64,000 bases of DNA from Poindextera sp036272595 (GTDB lineage Bacteria > Pseudomonadota > Alphaproteobacteria > Caulobacterales > Caulobacteraceae), in NCBI GenBank assembly GCA_036272595.1, contig DATAYM010000004.1:1-64000 (forward strand), given 5' to 3'. The notes below the pieces were generated by a model, which ran no database searches, had not been told where the DNA came from, and saw nothing but the letters and a program-made list of their open reading frames with translations. Positions 53,441 to 62,395 of the stretch are shown piece after piece (the first letter of the stretch is position 1; each line of letters begins with the position of its first letter). Both the position numbers and the translations under genes were made by a program.

Positions 53441-54454
53441 ATGTCCACGGCCTGGTCCGATTCCGCCGACCAGCGGGGCGATGCGGGACTGATCCGGTAT
53501 CTCGAAGACATCCGGCGCTTCCCGATGCTGGGCCGCGAGGAGGAGGCCCGGCTGGCGCGCCTGGTCCGCGCCAATGACGATGCGGCCGCCGCCGAGGTCT
53601 TGATCACCAGTCACCTTCGATTGGTCGGCAAGGTGGCGATGCAGCACCGCGGCTACGGCCTGCCGATCGCCGATGTCATCGAGGAAGGCAATATCGGCCT
53701 GATGCAGGCCGTGCGCCGCTTCGACCCGGATCGGGAATGCCGCCTCGCCACCTATGCGATCTGGTGGATTCGAGCCACCATCCAGGAATACGTCCTGCGC
53801 TCCTGGTCGATGGTGAAGATCGGCACGACCGCCAACCAGAAGAAGCTGTTCTTCGGGCTGCGGCGGGCCAAGAGCCGGCTCGAAGCCTTCGAGCAGGGCG
53901 ATCTTCATCCCCGGCACGTGGCGGCGATCGCCACCCTGCTGGGCGTGCACGACTACGAGGTGGTGGAGATGAACCGGCGGCTGGCCGGCGACCGCGCGCT
54001 CAATGCGCCGATCAACGGCGAGGACGGCGCCGGCGAGTGGCAGGACCGGCTGGTCGACGATCGCCCGGACTCTGAAGCCCTGCTGCTCGCCCGTGAGCAG
54101 GCGTCGAGCCGGTCGGCGGCCCTGCACGCGGCCATTCAGCATCTTCGGCCGAGGGAGCGCCGGATCCTGGAAGCCAGGCGCCTTACCGACCGGCCGTTGA
54201 CCCTTGGCGTGCTGGCGGAGGAGTTCGGCCTGTCGCGCGAACGCATCCGGCAGATCGAAGTGCGTGCGTTCGCCAATCTGCAGAAGGCGATGCGCCAGGA
54301 CCTTCCGGCTCCCGGGTCGCAGGCCGCGAGCCGGCTGGGACGGGTTCGGGCGAGATCGCGGCGGCCGGCCGGTGCGGCCACGGATTTCGCGCCGCCCGCC
54401 GCCGCCAGAGTGCGGGCCGGCGCCGCGGTCGGCGAGATGGCGCTGCTCGGCTGA
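53441..54454 (+). CDS. RpoH-like (sigma-32 family) sigma factor
   Basis: 337 residues after a strong aggagg. Region 1.2/2: GLIRYLEDIRRFPMLGREEE, VIEEGNIGLMQAVRRFDPDR and YAIWWIRATIQEYVLRSWSM. The RpoH box QKKLFFGLRRAKSRL, which separates heat-shock sigma factors from RpoD, is present at about residue 128. Region 4.2 is LAEEFGLSRERIRQIEVRAF. The C-terminal 50 residues are Ala/Arg-rich and unusual. It is likely a second RpoH paralogue. Its promoter region shares the 49-bp element with the LysR and efflux genes. Confidence 0.92.
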   Translation: MSTAWSDSADQRGDAGLIRYLEDIRRFPMLGREEEARLARLVRANDDAAAAEVLITSHLRLVGKVAMQHRGYGLPIADVIEEGNIGLMQAVRRFDPDRECRLATYAIWWIRATIQEYVLRSWSMVKIGTTANQKKLFFGLRRAKSRLEAFEQGDLHPRHVAAIATLLGVHDYEVVEMNRRLAGDRALNAPINGEDGAGEWQDRLVDDRPDSEALLLAREQASSRSAALHAAIQHLRPRERRILEARRLTDRPLTLGVLAEEFGLSRERIRQIEVRAFANLQKAMRQDLPAPGSQAASRLGRVRARSRRPAGAATDFAPPAAARVRAGAAVGEMALLG

Positions 54455-54463
54455 AGAGGGACG

Positions 54464-55453
54464 TCAGGAGGCTTGCGGCTCCAGCCGGCGGTCCTCGAAG
54501 GAGGCCGCCTGGTCGTCTCGAACAAGCGTCGAAGGCTGATGGTGCTGCTTGCGCCATTTCTCGACGAATCTGAGAAAGACCTGCAGCGGCATCGGGGTTT
54601 GGCGACGGCTGGGGTGATACAGGAAGACCCCTGGCTTGGTCAGGCTCCAGTCGTCCAGCAAGCTGACCAGCCGGCCCGCCTTGAGATGCGCGGCGACCAG
54701 CGGCTCGGGCAGGCGTCCAACGCCGCCGCCGTCGAGGACGTTGCGCAGCAGGAAGTCGATGTCGTTGATGGTCAGCGACCCGTCGACGGTGACCTCGGCG
54801 TGCTGATTGCCCTTCATGTACTCCCAAGGCAGCGCCGCTCCGTGCCAGGGCGCCCGGAATCGGATGCAGTTGTGGGCGTGCAGATCCTGGGGAGTGGTCG
54901 GTTTCGGGCGACCCGCCAGGTAGCTCGGCGCGGCGACCGTCAGCACATTGCAGCTGTCGGTGATGCGCAGGACCGTCATGTCGCGCTCGATCCTGTGGCC
55001 GAGCCGAATTCCGGCGTCGAACCGGCCGCTGACGATGTCGCCGTCCGTATCGTCGATGAACACCTCGAGGCGAATGGCCGGATATTCGTCCAGAAACGGC
55101 TGGATGAGCGGGACGAACCCGCTCGCCGCCAGGATCTGGCAGGCCGACCGGTCGATCGCCAGGCGCAACGTCCCGATCGGCTTGTCGCGGAATGAATTGA
55201 CGCTCTCCAGCGCATGGCTCACCCCTTCCAGGATCGGCCGAACCTCGGCCAGAAGCCGGTCGCCGGCCTCGGTCAAGGCCACGCTGCGGGTGGTGCGGTT
55301 GAACAGCCGTACGCCGAGCCGATCCTCGAGCGAACGGATGGTCTGGCTCATGGTCGGCAGCGCGATCCCGATCTGGACCGCCGCCTTGGTGAAGCTGCTG
55401 TGTTCCGCGACAGCCGCGAAGGCCGCCAGTTCGGTGAGTTGAAGACGGGCCAT
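54464..55453 (-). CDS. LysR family transcriptional regulator of the efflux block
   Basis: 329 residues from the ATG giving MARLQLTELAAFAAVAEHSS. Helix-turn-helix: FTKAAVQIGIALPTMSQTIR and RLGVRLFNRTTRSVALTEAG. The effector domain includes SACQILAASGFVPLIQPFLD and GRFDAGIRLGHRIERDMTVL. It is convergent with the RpoH-like gene (9 bp) and divergent from a small membrane protein, with element copy 2 touching its start codon. By the LysR rule of divergent control it should bind this element, and the other two copies too. Confidence 0.93.
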   Translation of the reverse strand: MARLQLTELAAFAAVAEHSSFTKAAVQIGIALPTMSQTIRSLEDRLGVRLFNRTTRSVALTEAGDRLLAEVRPILEGVSHALESVNSFRDKPIGTLRLAIDRSACQILAASGFVPLIQPFLDEYPAIRLEVFIDDTDGDIVSGRFDAGIRLGHRIERDMTVLRITDSCNVLTVAAPSYLAGRPKPTTPQDLHAHNCIRFRAPWHGAALPWEYMKGNQHAEVTVDGSLTINDIDFLLRNVLDGGGVGRLPEPLVAAHLKAGRLVSLLDDWSLTKPGVFLYHPSRRQTPMPLQVFLRFVEKWRKQHHQPSTLVRDDQAASFEDRRLEPQAS

Positions 55454-55501
55454 TGTTTGCAAAATCCGATCAACGCCTTCTGAATATTGGTGGTTATCAA
55501 A
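55453..55501. promoter_or_regulatory. 49-bp regulon element, copy 2
   Basis: Begins at the LysR start codon (shared base) and ends 51 bp before the divergent small-protein gene. Includes ttgtttgcaaaat, tgaatattgg and ttatcaaa. The similarity to copy 1 continues a further 15 bp (ggtctgtgcgca against ggtccgtgtgca). Confidence 0.8.
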
Positions 55502-55552
55502 CGGCGGGTCTGTGCGCAAGTTGCTGGCGAAGCGAGATCCATGGAGGCCATC

Positions 55553-55819
55553 ATGCAGTCCAATCGATCGTCGGCCCCGGTCGGCGGAGCCCCGCCCCGC
55601 GGCGCCCGCGATGGGGCCGATCCCAGCGCCATGGGCGCGGGCGCGGAAATCTTCAGGCGGCTCGAGCGTCGTCCGCGCCGCCGCAGATGGAGGACCGTCG
55701 TGGCGCTTTGTGTGCTGGCCGCCATCGGGGCCGGCGGCGTCATCGGCTACCAGACTCTGCTCAATCCCAACGCCGCCCCGTCGGCCGCCCGGGGTCATTT
55801 CGTCGTCCCGGGAAACTAG
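55553..55819 (+). CDS. Small single-helix membrane protein
   Basis: 88 residues from the ATG preceded by ggagg. A soluble N-terminal half (SNRSSAPVGGAPPRGARDGA, AEIFRRLERRPRRRRWR) is followed by one membrane helix (VVALCVLAAIGAGGVIGYQT) and a short tail. Family unknown. It is divergent from the LysR gene across element copy 2 and precedes the efflux operon, so it is probably a LysR target; it may be an accessory subunit of the pump, but nothing proves that. Confidence 0.7.
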   Translation: MQSNRSSAPVGGAPPRGARDGADPSAMGAGAEIFRRLERRPRRRRWRTVVALCVLAAIGAGGVIGYQTLLNPNAAPSAARGHFVVPGN

Positions 55820-55969
55820 CCTTCGACAGCATCGAAATGACAGCCGTCGCCCAGGTTGTTGGTCGGCCCGTGACGGTGTGTCGTTGCGCCCAAGCCTCGC
55901 GTCTCCCTCGCCCCCCACGCCGGGGTGACGCATGGACCCTCTGCCCCGCGGGTCCGAGGTCTTGGCGCC

Positions 55970-56002
55970 CGAGCCGGCGGCCCTTCGCGGGTCGCCGGCT
56001 CG
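55970..56002 (+). terminator. Strong hairpin before the efflux operon
   Basis: A 10-bp GC stem (cgagccggcg/cgccggctcg) continues inward with a G-U and three more pairs around the loop ttcgc. No T run follows, so it is at best a factor-assisted terminator for the small membrane protein gene, separating it from the promoter element at 56014. Confidence 0.5.
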
Positions 56003-56013
56003 TCGTGGGGCAA

Positions 56014-56062
56014 TTATTTGTAATGGCCAACTAAACTATTGCAAATATTTGCGATTATCAAA
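56014..56062 (+). promoter_or_regulatory. 49-bp regulon element, copy 3
   Basis: ttatttgtaa, then caaatattt and gattatcaaa, aligned without gaps to copy 1 (33 of 49). It is an AT-rich island about 98 bp upstream of the HlyD-type gene and probably the promoter/operator of the efflux operon. The rest of 55820-56160 contains no gene. Confidence 0.7.
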
Positions 56063-56160
56063 GTGACCCGGGGGATCGATGGTTGCTGGCGGGCGCTTGA
56101 ACCGCCCGACCTCAGAGCCGGCCACGGCCGTTCGGCCCCGCGATATCAGACAGGCAGCGA

Positions 56161-57351
56161 ATGACAGTTTCCGCCGATTCCGAACTGGACGAGCGAAGCA
56201 GGCCGCGTCCGGAGGCTCCGGCGCCGGGCCCGGAAATCCCACAGGCGCGCTCGGACGACGCGGCCGGCCCGCCGCCGGCGCCGCCGCGCGTCTCCAGGCC
56301 CTGGGTGCGGCGGGGATTGTTCCTGTTGCTGCCGGTCGCGCTGATCGGCGGCGCGGTCTGGTACGTCACCGGCGGCCGGGTGACATCGATGGACGACGCC
56401 TATGTCGAGGCCGACAAGGTCGGCGTCTCGACCGACGTTTCCGGCATCGTCAGCGAAGTCGACGTCCGGGAGAACCAGCCGGTCAAGGCCGGCCAGGTGC
56501 TCTATCGGCTCAGGGATCTTCCGTTCCAGCTCGCCCTGGCGCGCGCCGACGCCCAGCTCGGCATGGTCCGAGACTCGCTGAACGCCTTGAAGGCCAACTA
56601 CCGGGACATGCAGGCCCAGATCAAACAGGGCCAGGGCGACGTGCAGTATTTCTCCACCGAAGCCGGCCGCCAGCAGACCCTGCTGGCCGCGCACGTCGCC
56701 TCGCAATCGGCGTCGGACACCGCCGGCCGGAACCTGCAGAACGCGCAGCAGAAGCTCGCGTCGCTCGATCAGCAACTCGCCGCCATCGGCGCCAACCTCA
56801 ACGGCGATCCCGGCGGCGCCGTCGAGCGGAACCCCCGCTATCTGGAGGCCGTGGCCCAGCGCGACGAAGCGGCGCGTGAACTGGCCGACACCGTGGTCAG
56901 GGCGCCGTTCGCCGGCGTCGTCACCAACGTGCCCTCCATCGCGCCCGGCAAGTATCTGGCCGCCTCGACCACCGCCTTCGATCTCGTCCACACCGACTAC
57001 GTCTGGGTCGACGCCAACCCGAAGGAGACCCAGCTGACCTACGTGCGTCCGGGCCAGCCGGCCACGGTGACGGTGGACGCCTATCCGGGCATGAGCTGGA
57101 CCGGCGTGGTCGACAGCATCAGCCCCGCGGCCGCCCAGGAGTTCTCGCTGCTGCCGGCGCAGAACACCAGCGGCAACTGGGTGAAGGTGGTGCAGCGCAT
57201 CGCCATCCGCGTGCGCGTCGACACCCGCGGCAGGAGCCTGCCGCCGCTGCATGCCGGGATGAGCGCGGAGGTCGGGGTCGATACCGGTCACCAGCGGGGC
57301 CTGCCTCGGTTCCTGAGCGGGATGTTCGGGCATGATCGGCGGGGTCGATAA
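56161..57351 (+). CDS. emrA: HlyD/EmrA family efflux adaptor
   Basis: 396 residues. One N-terminal membrane helix (GLFLLLPVALIGGAVWYVTG) after a Pro-rich cytosolic leader, then the biotinyl-lipoyl-like half (SMDDAYVEADKVGVSTDVSG, ENQPVKAGQVLYRL), a long coiled-coil hairpin (residues ~100-220) and the second half (VVRAPFAGVVTNVPSIAPGK). It is the periplasmic adaptor that joins the MFS pump to the outer membrane lipoprotein. It is followed immediately by the pump gene. Confidence 0.95.
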   Translation: MTVSADSELDERSRPRPEAPAPGPEIPQARSDDAAGPPPAPPRVSRPWVRRGLFLLLPVALIGGAVWYVTGGRVTSMDDAYVEADKVGVSTDVSGIVSEVDVRENQPVKAGQVLYRLRDLPFQLALARADAQLGMVRDSLNALKANYRDMQAQIKQGQGDVQYFSTEAGRQQTLLAAHVASQSASDTAGRNLQNAQQKLASLDQQLAAIGANLNGDPGGAVERNPRYLEAVAQRDEAARELADTVVRAPFAGVVTNVPSIAPGKYLAASTTAFDLVHTDYVWVDANPKETQLTYVRPGQPATVTVDAYPGMSWTGVVDSISPAAAQEFSLLPAQNTSGNWVKVVQRIAIRVRVDTRGRSLPPLHAGMSAEVGVDTGHQRGLPRFLSGMFGHDRRGR

Positions 57352-58887
57352 GTGGCGGACGACCACGCGCCGGAGGCTCACAATCGCGCGGCGATCACCG
57401 TCTGCGTGATCCTCGCGACCTTGATGCAGGCCCTCGACACGACCATCGCCAATGTCGCCCTGCCTTATATGCAGGGCAGTGTCTCGGCGTCGCAGGATCA
57501 GATCGCCTGGGTCCTGACCTCCTATCTCGTGGCCGCGGCCATCATGACGCCGACCACCGGATTCCTCGCGGGCCGCTATGGGCTCAAGAACGTCTTTCTG
57601 GTCAGCGTCGCCGGCTTCACTGTCGCATCGATACTGTGCGGGCTGGCGCAGTCCCTGGTCGAAATCGTGGTCTTCCGGCTCTTGCAGGGCATGTTCGGCG
57701 CGGCGCTGGTCCCGCTCTCCCAGACCGTGTTGATGAACATCTATCCGAAGGAACGCCAGGGGTCGGCGATCGCGCTGTGGAGCATCGCGGTGATGGCCGG
57801 GCCGGTTCTTGGCCCCGTTCTCGGCGGCTGGCTGACCTCGTTCTACAGTTGGCGCTTCGTGTTCTACATCAACGTACCGATCGGGATCGGCGCGTTCCTG
57901 GGCATGAGCGCCTTCCTGCCGAAGGTCGCCGGAAACACTCAGGCGAAGCTCGATTGGTTTGGCTTCGCCACACTGAGCATAGCGATCGCGGCCATGCAGA
58001 TCCTGCTGGACCGTGGCGAAGAACTCGATTGGTTCAGCTCCCGCGAGATCATAACCGAAGCCGTCATCGCCGGCGCCGCGCTCTACCTCTTCCTCGTCCA
58101 CACCTTCACGACGCGGGAGCCCTTTGTGAGGCCGTCGCTGTTCCGCGACCGCAACTTCACGGCCGGAGCGATCTTCGGCGTCGTTGTCGGCCTGACCTAC
58201 TATGCCTCGCTGGCGCTGCAGCCGCCGTATCTGCAGAACCTGATGAACTACCCGATCTTGAGCGCGGGCCTGGTGCTTGGGCCCCGCGGACTTGGCACCA
58301 TGGGCTGCCTGATGATTGTCGGAAGGCTTGTGGGGCGCATCGATACGCGTGTGCTTTTGGGCATCGGCCTGGCGATTACAGCCTGGTCATTCTACGCGAT
58401 GATCGGTTGGACGCCGGACGTTTCGCGGCCGACCATCATCACCGTTGGGGTGATCCAGGGTGTCGGCCTCGGCTTCCTGTTCGTGCCGCTCAGCGTGGCG
58501 ACCTTGGCGACGCTTGCGCCGGAGCTGCGCGCGGAAGGCGCGGGGTTCTCAACCCTGGCGCGCAACATCGGGTCCAGCGTCGGCATCTCGACGGTGAACG
58601 CGCTGCTGACCCGGAACACGCAGGTGAATCACGAGGCCATCGCCAAGTTCGTGACGCCGGTAAACCGGATGTTCGAGGCGCCCTCGGTCGCACAATACTG
58701 GAATCCGCTTACCGCGGCGGGACGCGCCGCGCTGGACTCCGTCGTGACGCGGCAGGCCCAGATCATCGCGTATATCGACGACTACAAACTGCTGATGATC
58801 GCGACGCTCGCCGTGGCGCCGCTCCTGTTCTTCTTTGCCAAGCCGCCCCCCGGGGCCGGCGAGGATCATGTGATCGTGGTGGAATGA
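57352..58887 (+). CDS. emrB: EmrB/QacA (DHA2) family MFS efflux transporter
   Basis: 511 residues, 14 membrane helices. GTG start three bases after the EmrA stop. Motifs of drug:H+ antiporters of the DHA2 family: MQALDTTIANVALPYMQGSV (motif D1), GFLAGRYGLKNVFL (motif A) and AVMAGPVLGPVLGGWL (motif C). It exports hydrophobic or aromatic compounds in exchange for protons. It works with the EmrA-like adaptor and the NodT-type lipoprotein as a tripartite pump. Confidence 0.95.
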   Translation: MADDHAPEAHNRAAITVCVILATLMQALDTTIANVALPYMQGSVSASQDQIAWVLTSYLVAAAIMTPTTGFLAGRYGLKNVFLVSVAGFTVASILCGLAQSLVEIVVFRLLQGMFGAALVPLSQTVLMNIYPKERQGSAIALWSIAVMAGPVLGPVLGGWLTSFYSWRFVFYINVPIGIGAFLGMSAFLPKVAGNTQAKLDWFGFATLSIAIAAMQILLDRGEELDWFSSREIITEAVIAGAALYLFLVHTFTTREPFVRPSLFRDRNFTAGAIFGVVVGLTYYASLALQPPYLQNLMNYPILSAGLVLGPRGLGTMGCLMIVGRLVGRIDTRVLLGIGLAITAWSFYAMIGWTPDVSRPTIITVGVIQGVGLGFLFVPLSVATLATLAPELRAEGAGFSTLARNIGSSVGISTVNALLTRNTQVNHEAIAKFVTPVNRMFEAPSVAQYWNPLTAAGRAALDSVVTRQAQIIAYIDDYKLLMIATLAVAPLLFFFAKPPPGAGEDHVIVVE

Positions 58888-60434
58888 TGCGACCAATCCC
58901 ATCGAGGCCGGCGGGCGCGAGCCGCCGCCCGCGCGGCGCGCCGATCATCGCTGCGGTGTTCGCCCTGGCCGCGAGCGGCTGCGTGGTCGGTCCGAACTTC
59001 GTCCCGCCGAAGGCGCCGCCCACCACCCGCTACATCGCTCCGGGCGAGACGCCGCTGGCCGCCGCCGACGCCGGACCGGCGGCGCCGAAACAGGCCGTCG
59101 CGCTCGGCGACAAGGTGACTGGCGACTGGTGGACGCTGTTCCGCTCGCCCGACCTGGACCAGTTGGTGAAGCAGGCCGTCGCCGGCAGCCGCACGCTGGA
59201 GAGCGCCAAGGCCAGGCTGGCCGCGGCGCGCGAGCTGGTCACCGCGGCCCGGGGCGCGCTCTACCCCCAGGTCGGGTTCGATGCGAGCTTCGCCGAAGAA
59301 AAGGAGAGCGCCAGCGCGTTCGGGTTGCGGTCGAACGCCTTCCCGCTTCCGCCAAGCTTCAACCTGTTCCAGCTCGGGCCGACGGTCAGCTACTCGCCCG
59401 ACCTGTTCGGCGGCACGCACAGGCGGATCGAGCAGCAGTCGGCGCTGGCCGACTACCAGGGCGATCAGCTCGATGCGGCCTATCTGACGCTCACCGGCGA
59501 CACGGTCAGCCAGGCGATCCAGATCGCCGCCGTCCGCGCGCAACTGAAGGCGGTCGACGATATCCTCGAGATCGATCGGCAGGATCTGGATCTCGTGCGC
59601 AAGGAGCGCCAGGCCGGCACCGTGCCCGACAGCGACGTGGTCGTCTCGGAAAGCCAGCTCGCCGCCGACGAGACGCTGCCGCCCGGGCTCGAGCAGCAGC
59701 TGAGCATGGCCAAGCACGCCCTGGCCGTGCTCATCGGCCAGGCGCCCGGCGACTGGTCGCCGCCGGATTTCGAGCTGACCGCGCTGACCCTGCCGGGCCA
59801 GCTGCCGGTGAGCCTGCCCTCTGAGCTGGTCCACCAGCGTCCCGACATCCTGGCGGCGGAAGCGCAGCTGCACGCCGCCAGCGCGCAGATCGGCATCGCG
59901 ACGGCGCAGCTCTACCCGAACATCACCCTGTCGGCCGGCGTCAGCGCCTCGTCGCTGAACGGAGGCGCCCTGTTCAGTCCGGCCGGCCTGGTCTGGAGCG
60001 TCGCCGCGGGCCTCAGCCAGCCGATCTTCGACGGCGGCATGCGGCAGGCGGAACGGCGGGCGGCGCTGGCGGATTTCCGCGCGTCCGCCGCCGACTACCA
60101 GCAGACGGTGCTGCAGTCCTTCGGCCAGGTCGCCGACATCCTGCAGGCCCTGACGCACGACGCCGACCTGCTGGCGGCCCAACAGCACGCGCTCGACACG
60201 GCGGCCGAGTCCGTGCGCCTGCAACGCATCAACTATGTCGAGGGCGGCGCGGGGCTGCTCAACCTGCTGGACGCGCAGCGGCAGTATCAGCGGGCGTCGC
60301 TGGGCTATGTCCAGGCGCAGGCCCAGCGCTACCAGGACACCGTTCAGCTGCTGGTGGCGATGGGTGGCGGCTGGTGGGACGCCAATCTCGCCGAAACCGC
60401 CGACGCCTCCCAGCCCGCCGTCGTGCGGCGATGA
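58884..60434 (+). CDS. NodT family outer membrane efflux lipoprotein
   Basis: 516 residues, ATG overlapping the pump stop. Lipoprotein signal (FALAASGC). The TolC-like fold is built of two repeats: WWTLFRSPDLDQLVKQAVAG, QAIQIAAVRAQLKAVDDILE and LVRKERQAGTVPDSDVVVSE in the first, and HQRPDILAAEAQLHAASAQI with ATAQLYPNITLSAGVSASSL in the second. NodT/OprM-type outer membrane channel, the third part of the efflux pump. Confidence 0.94.
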   Translation: MMRPIPSRPAGASRRPRGAPIIAAVFALAASGCVVGPNFVPPKAPPTTRYIAPGETPLAAADAGPAAPKQAVALGDKVTGDWWTLFRSPDLDQLVKQAVAGSRTLESAKARLAAARELVTAARGALYPQVGFDASFAEEKESASAFGLRSNAFPLPPSFNLFQLGPTVSYSPDLFGGTHRRIEQQSALADYQGDQLDAAYLTLTGDTVSQAIQIAAVRAQLKAVDDILEIDRQDLDLVRKERQAGTVPDSDVVVSESQLAADETLPPGLEQQLSMAKHALAVLIGQAPGDWSPPDFELTALTLPGQLPVSLPSELVHQRPDILAAEAQLHAASAQIGIATAQLYPNITLSAGVSASSLNGGALFSPAGLVWSVAAGLSQPIFDGGMRQAERRAALADFRASAADYQQTVLQSFGQVADILQALTHDADLLAAQQHALDTAAESVRLQRINYVEGGAGLLNLLDAQRQYQRASLGYVQAQAQRYQDTVQLLVAMGGGWWDANLAETADASQPAVVRR

Positions 60435-60529
60435 CCGACCAAGGTTTGCCGTAGGAACGGCGGCGCCCGGCGAGCCGTTGTCCATCCGATGCCGCGGACC
60501 GGACCGCGGGCAACGGCGGAGAGCCGGAC

Positions 60530-62320
60530 ATGTCGCAGACCGTTGGCGATTTCCTTGTCGAGCGGCTTCACGCCTGGGGGGTCCGCAAGATCTTCGGCTA
60601 TCCGGGCGACGGCATAAACGGGGTCTTCGGGGCCCTGAACCGCGCCAGGGGCAAGATCGAGTTCATCCAGGCCCGGCACGAGGAGATGGCCGCCTTCATG
60701 GCCTCGGCCTACGCCAAGTTCAGCGGCGAGCTGGGCGTCTGCATCGCGACCTCGGGTCCCGGCGCCGCGCACCTGGTCACCGGCCTCTACGACGCGCGGC
60801 TCGACCACATGCCGGTGCTGGCCATCGCCGGGCAGCAGGCGCGCAACGCCATCGGCGGCCACTACCAGCAGGAGGTGGACCTGGCGGCGCTGTTCAAGGA
60901 CGTCGCCGGCGCCTTCGTCGAACAGGCTTCGACCCCGGCCCAGGTGCGCCATCTGGTCGACCGCGCGGTCAGGATCGCGCTCGGCGAGCGCCGGGTGACC
61001 GCGATCATCCTGCCGAACGACCTGCAGGAGCTCGAATACGAGTCGCCGCCGCGCAAGCACGGCACGCTGCATTCCGGCGTCGGCTACACGAGGCCGAAGA
61101 CCGTCCCTTACGAAGTCGACCTGCGCCGTGCGGCCGAGGTGCTGAACAGCGGCCAGAAGGTCGCCCTGCTGGTCGGCGCCGGCGCCCTGGGCGCGACCGA
61201 AGAGGTGATCGCCGTCGCCGACACGCTGCAGGCCGGCGCGGCCAAGGCGCTGCTCGGCAAGGCTGTGCTGCCGGACGATCTGGCCTGGGTGACCGGCTCC
61301 ATCGGCCTGCTCGGCACCAAGCCGAGCTACGACCTGATGACCGAGTGCGACACCCTGCTGATGATCGGGTCGGGCTTTCCCTACTCGGAGTTCCTGCCGA
61401 AGGAGGGCAAGGCGCGCGGCGTGCAGATCGACCTGGCCCCCGACATGCTGTCGCTGCGCTATCCGATGGAGGTCAACCTGGTCGGCGACGCGGCCGAGAC
61501 ACTGAAGGCGCTGCTGCCGCTGCTGCACCCGAAGACCGACACGGCCTGGCGCGAGACGATCGCCAAGGGGCTGCACAAGTGGTGGGAGGTCCTGGAGGCG
61601 CGGGCGATGCAGCCCGCCAATCCGGTCAACCCGCAGCGGGTCACCTGGGAGCTGTCGCCGCGGCTGCCCGAGACCGTCATCCTGACCAGCGATTCCGGCT
61701 CCTGCGCCAACTGGTACGCCCGCGACCTGAAGATGCGGCGCGGCATGATGGCCTCGCTCTCCGGCGGCCTGGCGTCGATGGGCGCGGCGGTGCCTTACGC
61801 CATCGCCGCCAAGTTCGCCCACCCGGACCGGCCGGTGATCGCCCTGGTCGGCGACGGCGCCATGCAGATGAACAACATGGCCGAGCTGATCACGGTCTCG
61901 AAATACTGGCGCAACTGGCTGGATCACCGCTGGATCGTCTGCGTCTTCAACAACGAAGACCTCAACCAGGTGACCTGGGAACAGCGGGTGATGGAGGGCG
62001 ACCCGAAGTTCGACGCCTCGCAGCAGATCCCCAACGTGCCGTATCACCGCTTCGCCGAGCTGATCGGCCTGAAGGGCATCTATGTCGATGACCCCGAGAG
62101 CATGGGCCCGGCCTGGGACGAGGCGCTGGCCGCCGACCGCCCGGTGGTGCTGGAGGTCAAGACCGATCCGGAGGTGCCGCCGCTGCCGCCGCACATCACC
62201 TTCGACCAGGCGGTCAAGCTCGCCAAGACCCTGGAGAAGGGCGACCCCGACGAAGCGGGCCTGATCAAGGGCGCCGCGCGCCAGTTGGTCGGCGCGCTGC
62301 TCCCCGGCGCCAAGGCCTGA
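60530..62320 (+). CDS. ThDP-dependent enzyme, pyruvate oxidase/PoxB-like
   Basis: 596 residues. Three domains: PYR (MSQTVGDFLVERLHAWGVRK, with the catalytic Glu in QARHEEMAAFMASA), a central FAD-type domain (VALLVGAGALGATEEVIAVA) and the PP domain (LVGDGAMQMNNMAELITV to VFNNEDL, the GDG-NN thiamine motif). It is closest in layout to pyruvate oxidase (PoxB), which makes acetate and CO2 and reduces quinone, though acetolactate synthase-like activity is possible. PoxB's C-terminal membrane-binding peptide is not obvious. It stands alone between the efflux operon and the oxidase genes. Confidence 0.88.
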   Translation: MSQTVGDFLVERLHAWGVRKIFGYPGDGINGVFGALNRARGKIEFIQARHEEMAAFMASAYAKFSGELGVCIATSGPGAAHLVTGLYDARLDHMPVLAIAGQQARNAIGGHYQQEVDLAALFKDVAGAFVEQASTPAQVRHLVDRAVRIALGERRVTAIILPNDLQELEYESPPRKHGTLHSGVGYTRPKTVPYEVDLRRAAEVLNSGQKVALLVGAGALGATEEVIAVADTLQAGAAKALLGKAVLPDDLAWVTGSIGLLGTKPSYDLMTECDTLLMIGSGFPYSEFLPKEGKARGVQIDLAPDMLSLRYPMEVNLVGDAAETLKALLPLLHPKTDTAWRETIAKGLHKWWEVLEARAMQPANPVNPQRVTWELSPRLPETVILTSDSGSCANWYARDLKMRRGMMASLSGGLASMGAAVPYAIAAKFAHPDRPVIALVGDGAMQMNNMAELITVSKYWRNWLDHRWIVCVFNNEDLNQVTWEQRVMEGDPKFDASQQIPNVPYHRFAELIGLKGIYVDDPESMGPAWDEALAADRPVVLEVKTDPEVPPLPPHITFDQAVKLAKTLEKGDPDEAGLIKGAARQLVGALLPGAKA

Positions 62321-62373
62321 GACGGGCGAAGGATGGCCGGCGAAGGCCTCCAGATGCAGGATCCCCGCGACGG

Positions 62374-62395
62374 GCGCCAGCCGGTCAGCTGGCGC
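62374..62395. terminator. Hairpin between convergent genes
   Basis: Perfect 8-bp stem gcgccagc/gctggcgc with loop cggtca, located at the 3' ends of the ThDP enzyme gene and the COX IV gene (it overlaps the latter's stop). No T run, so it is a possible two-way terminator only. Confidence 0.4.
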
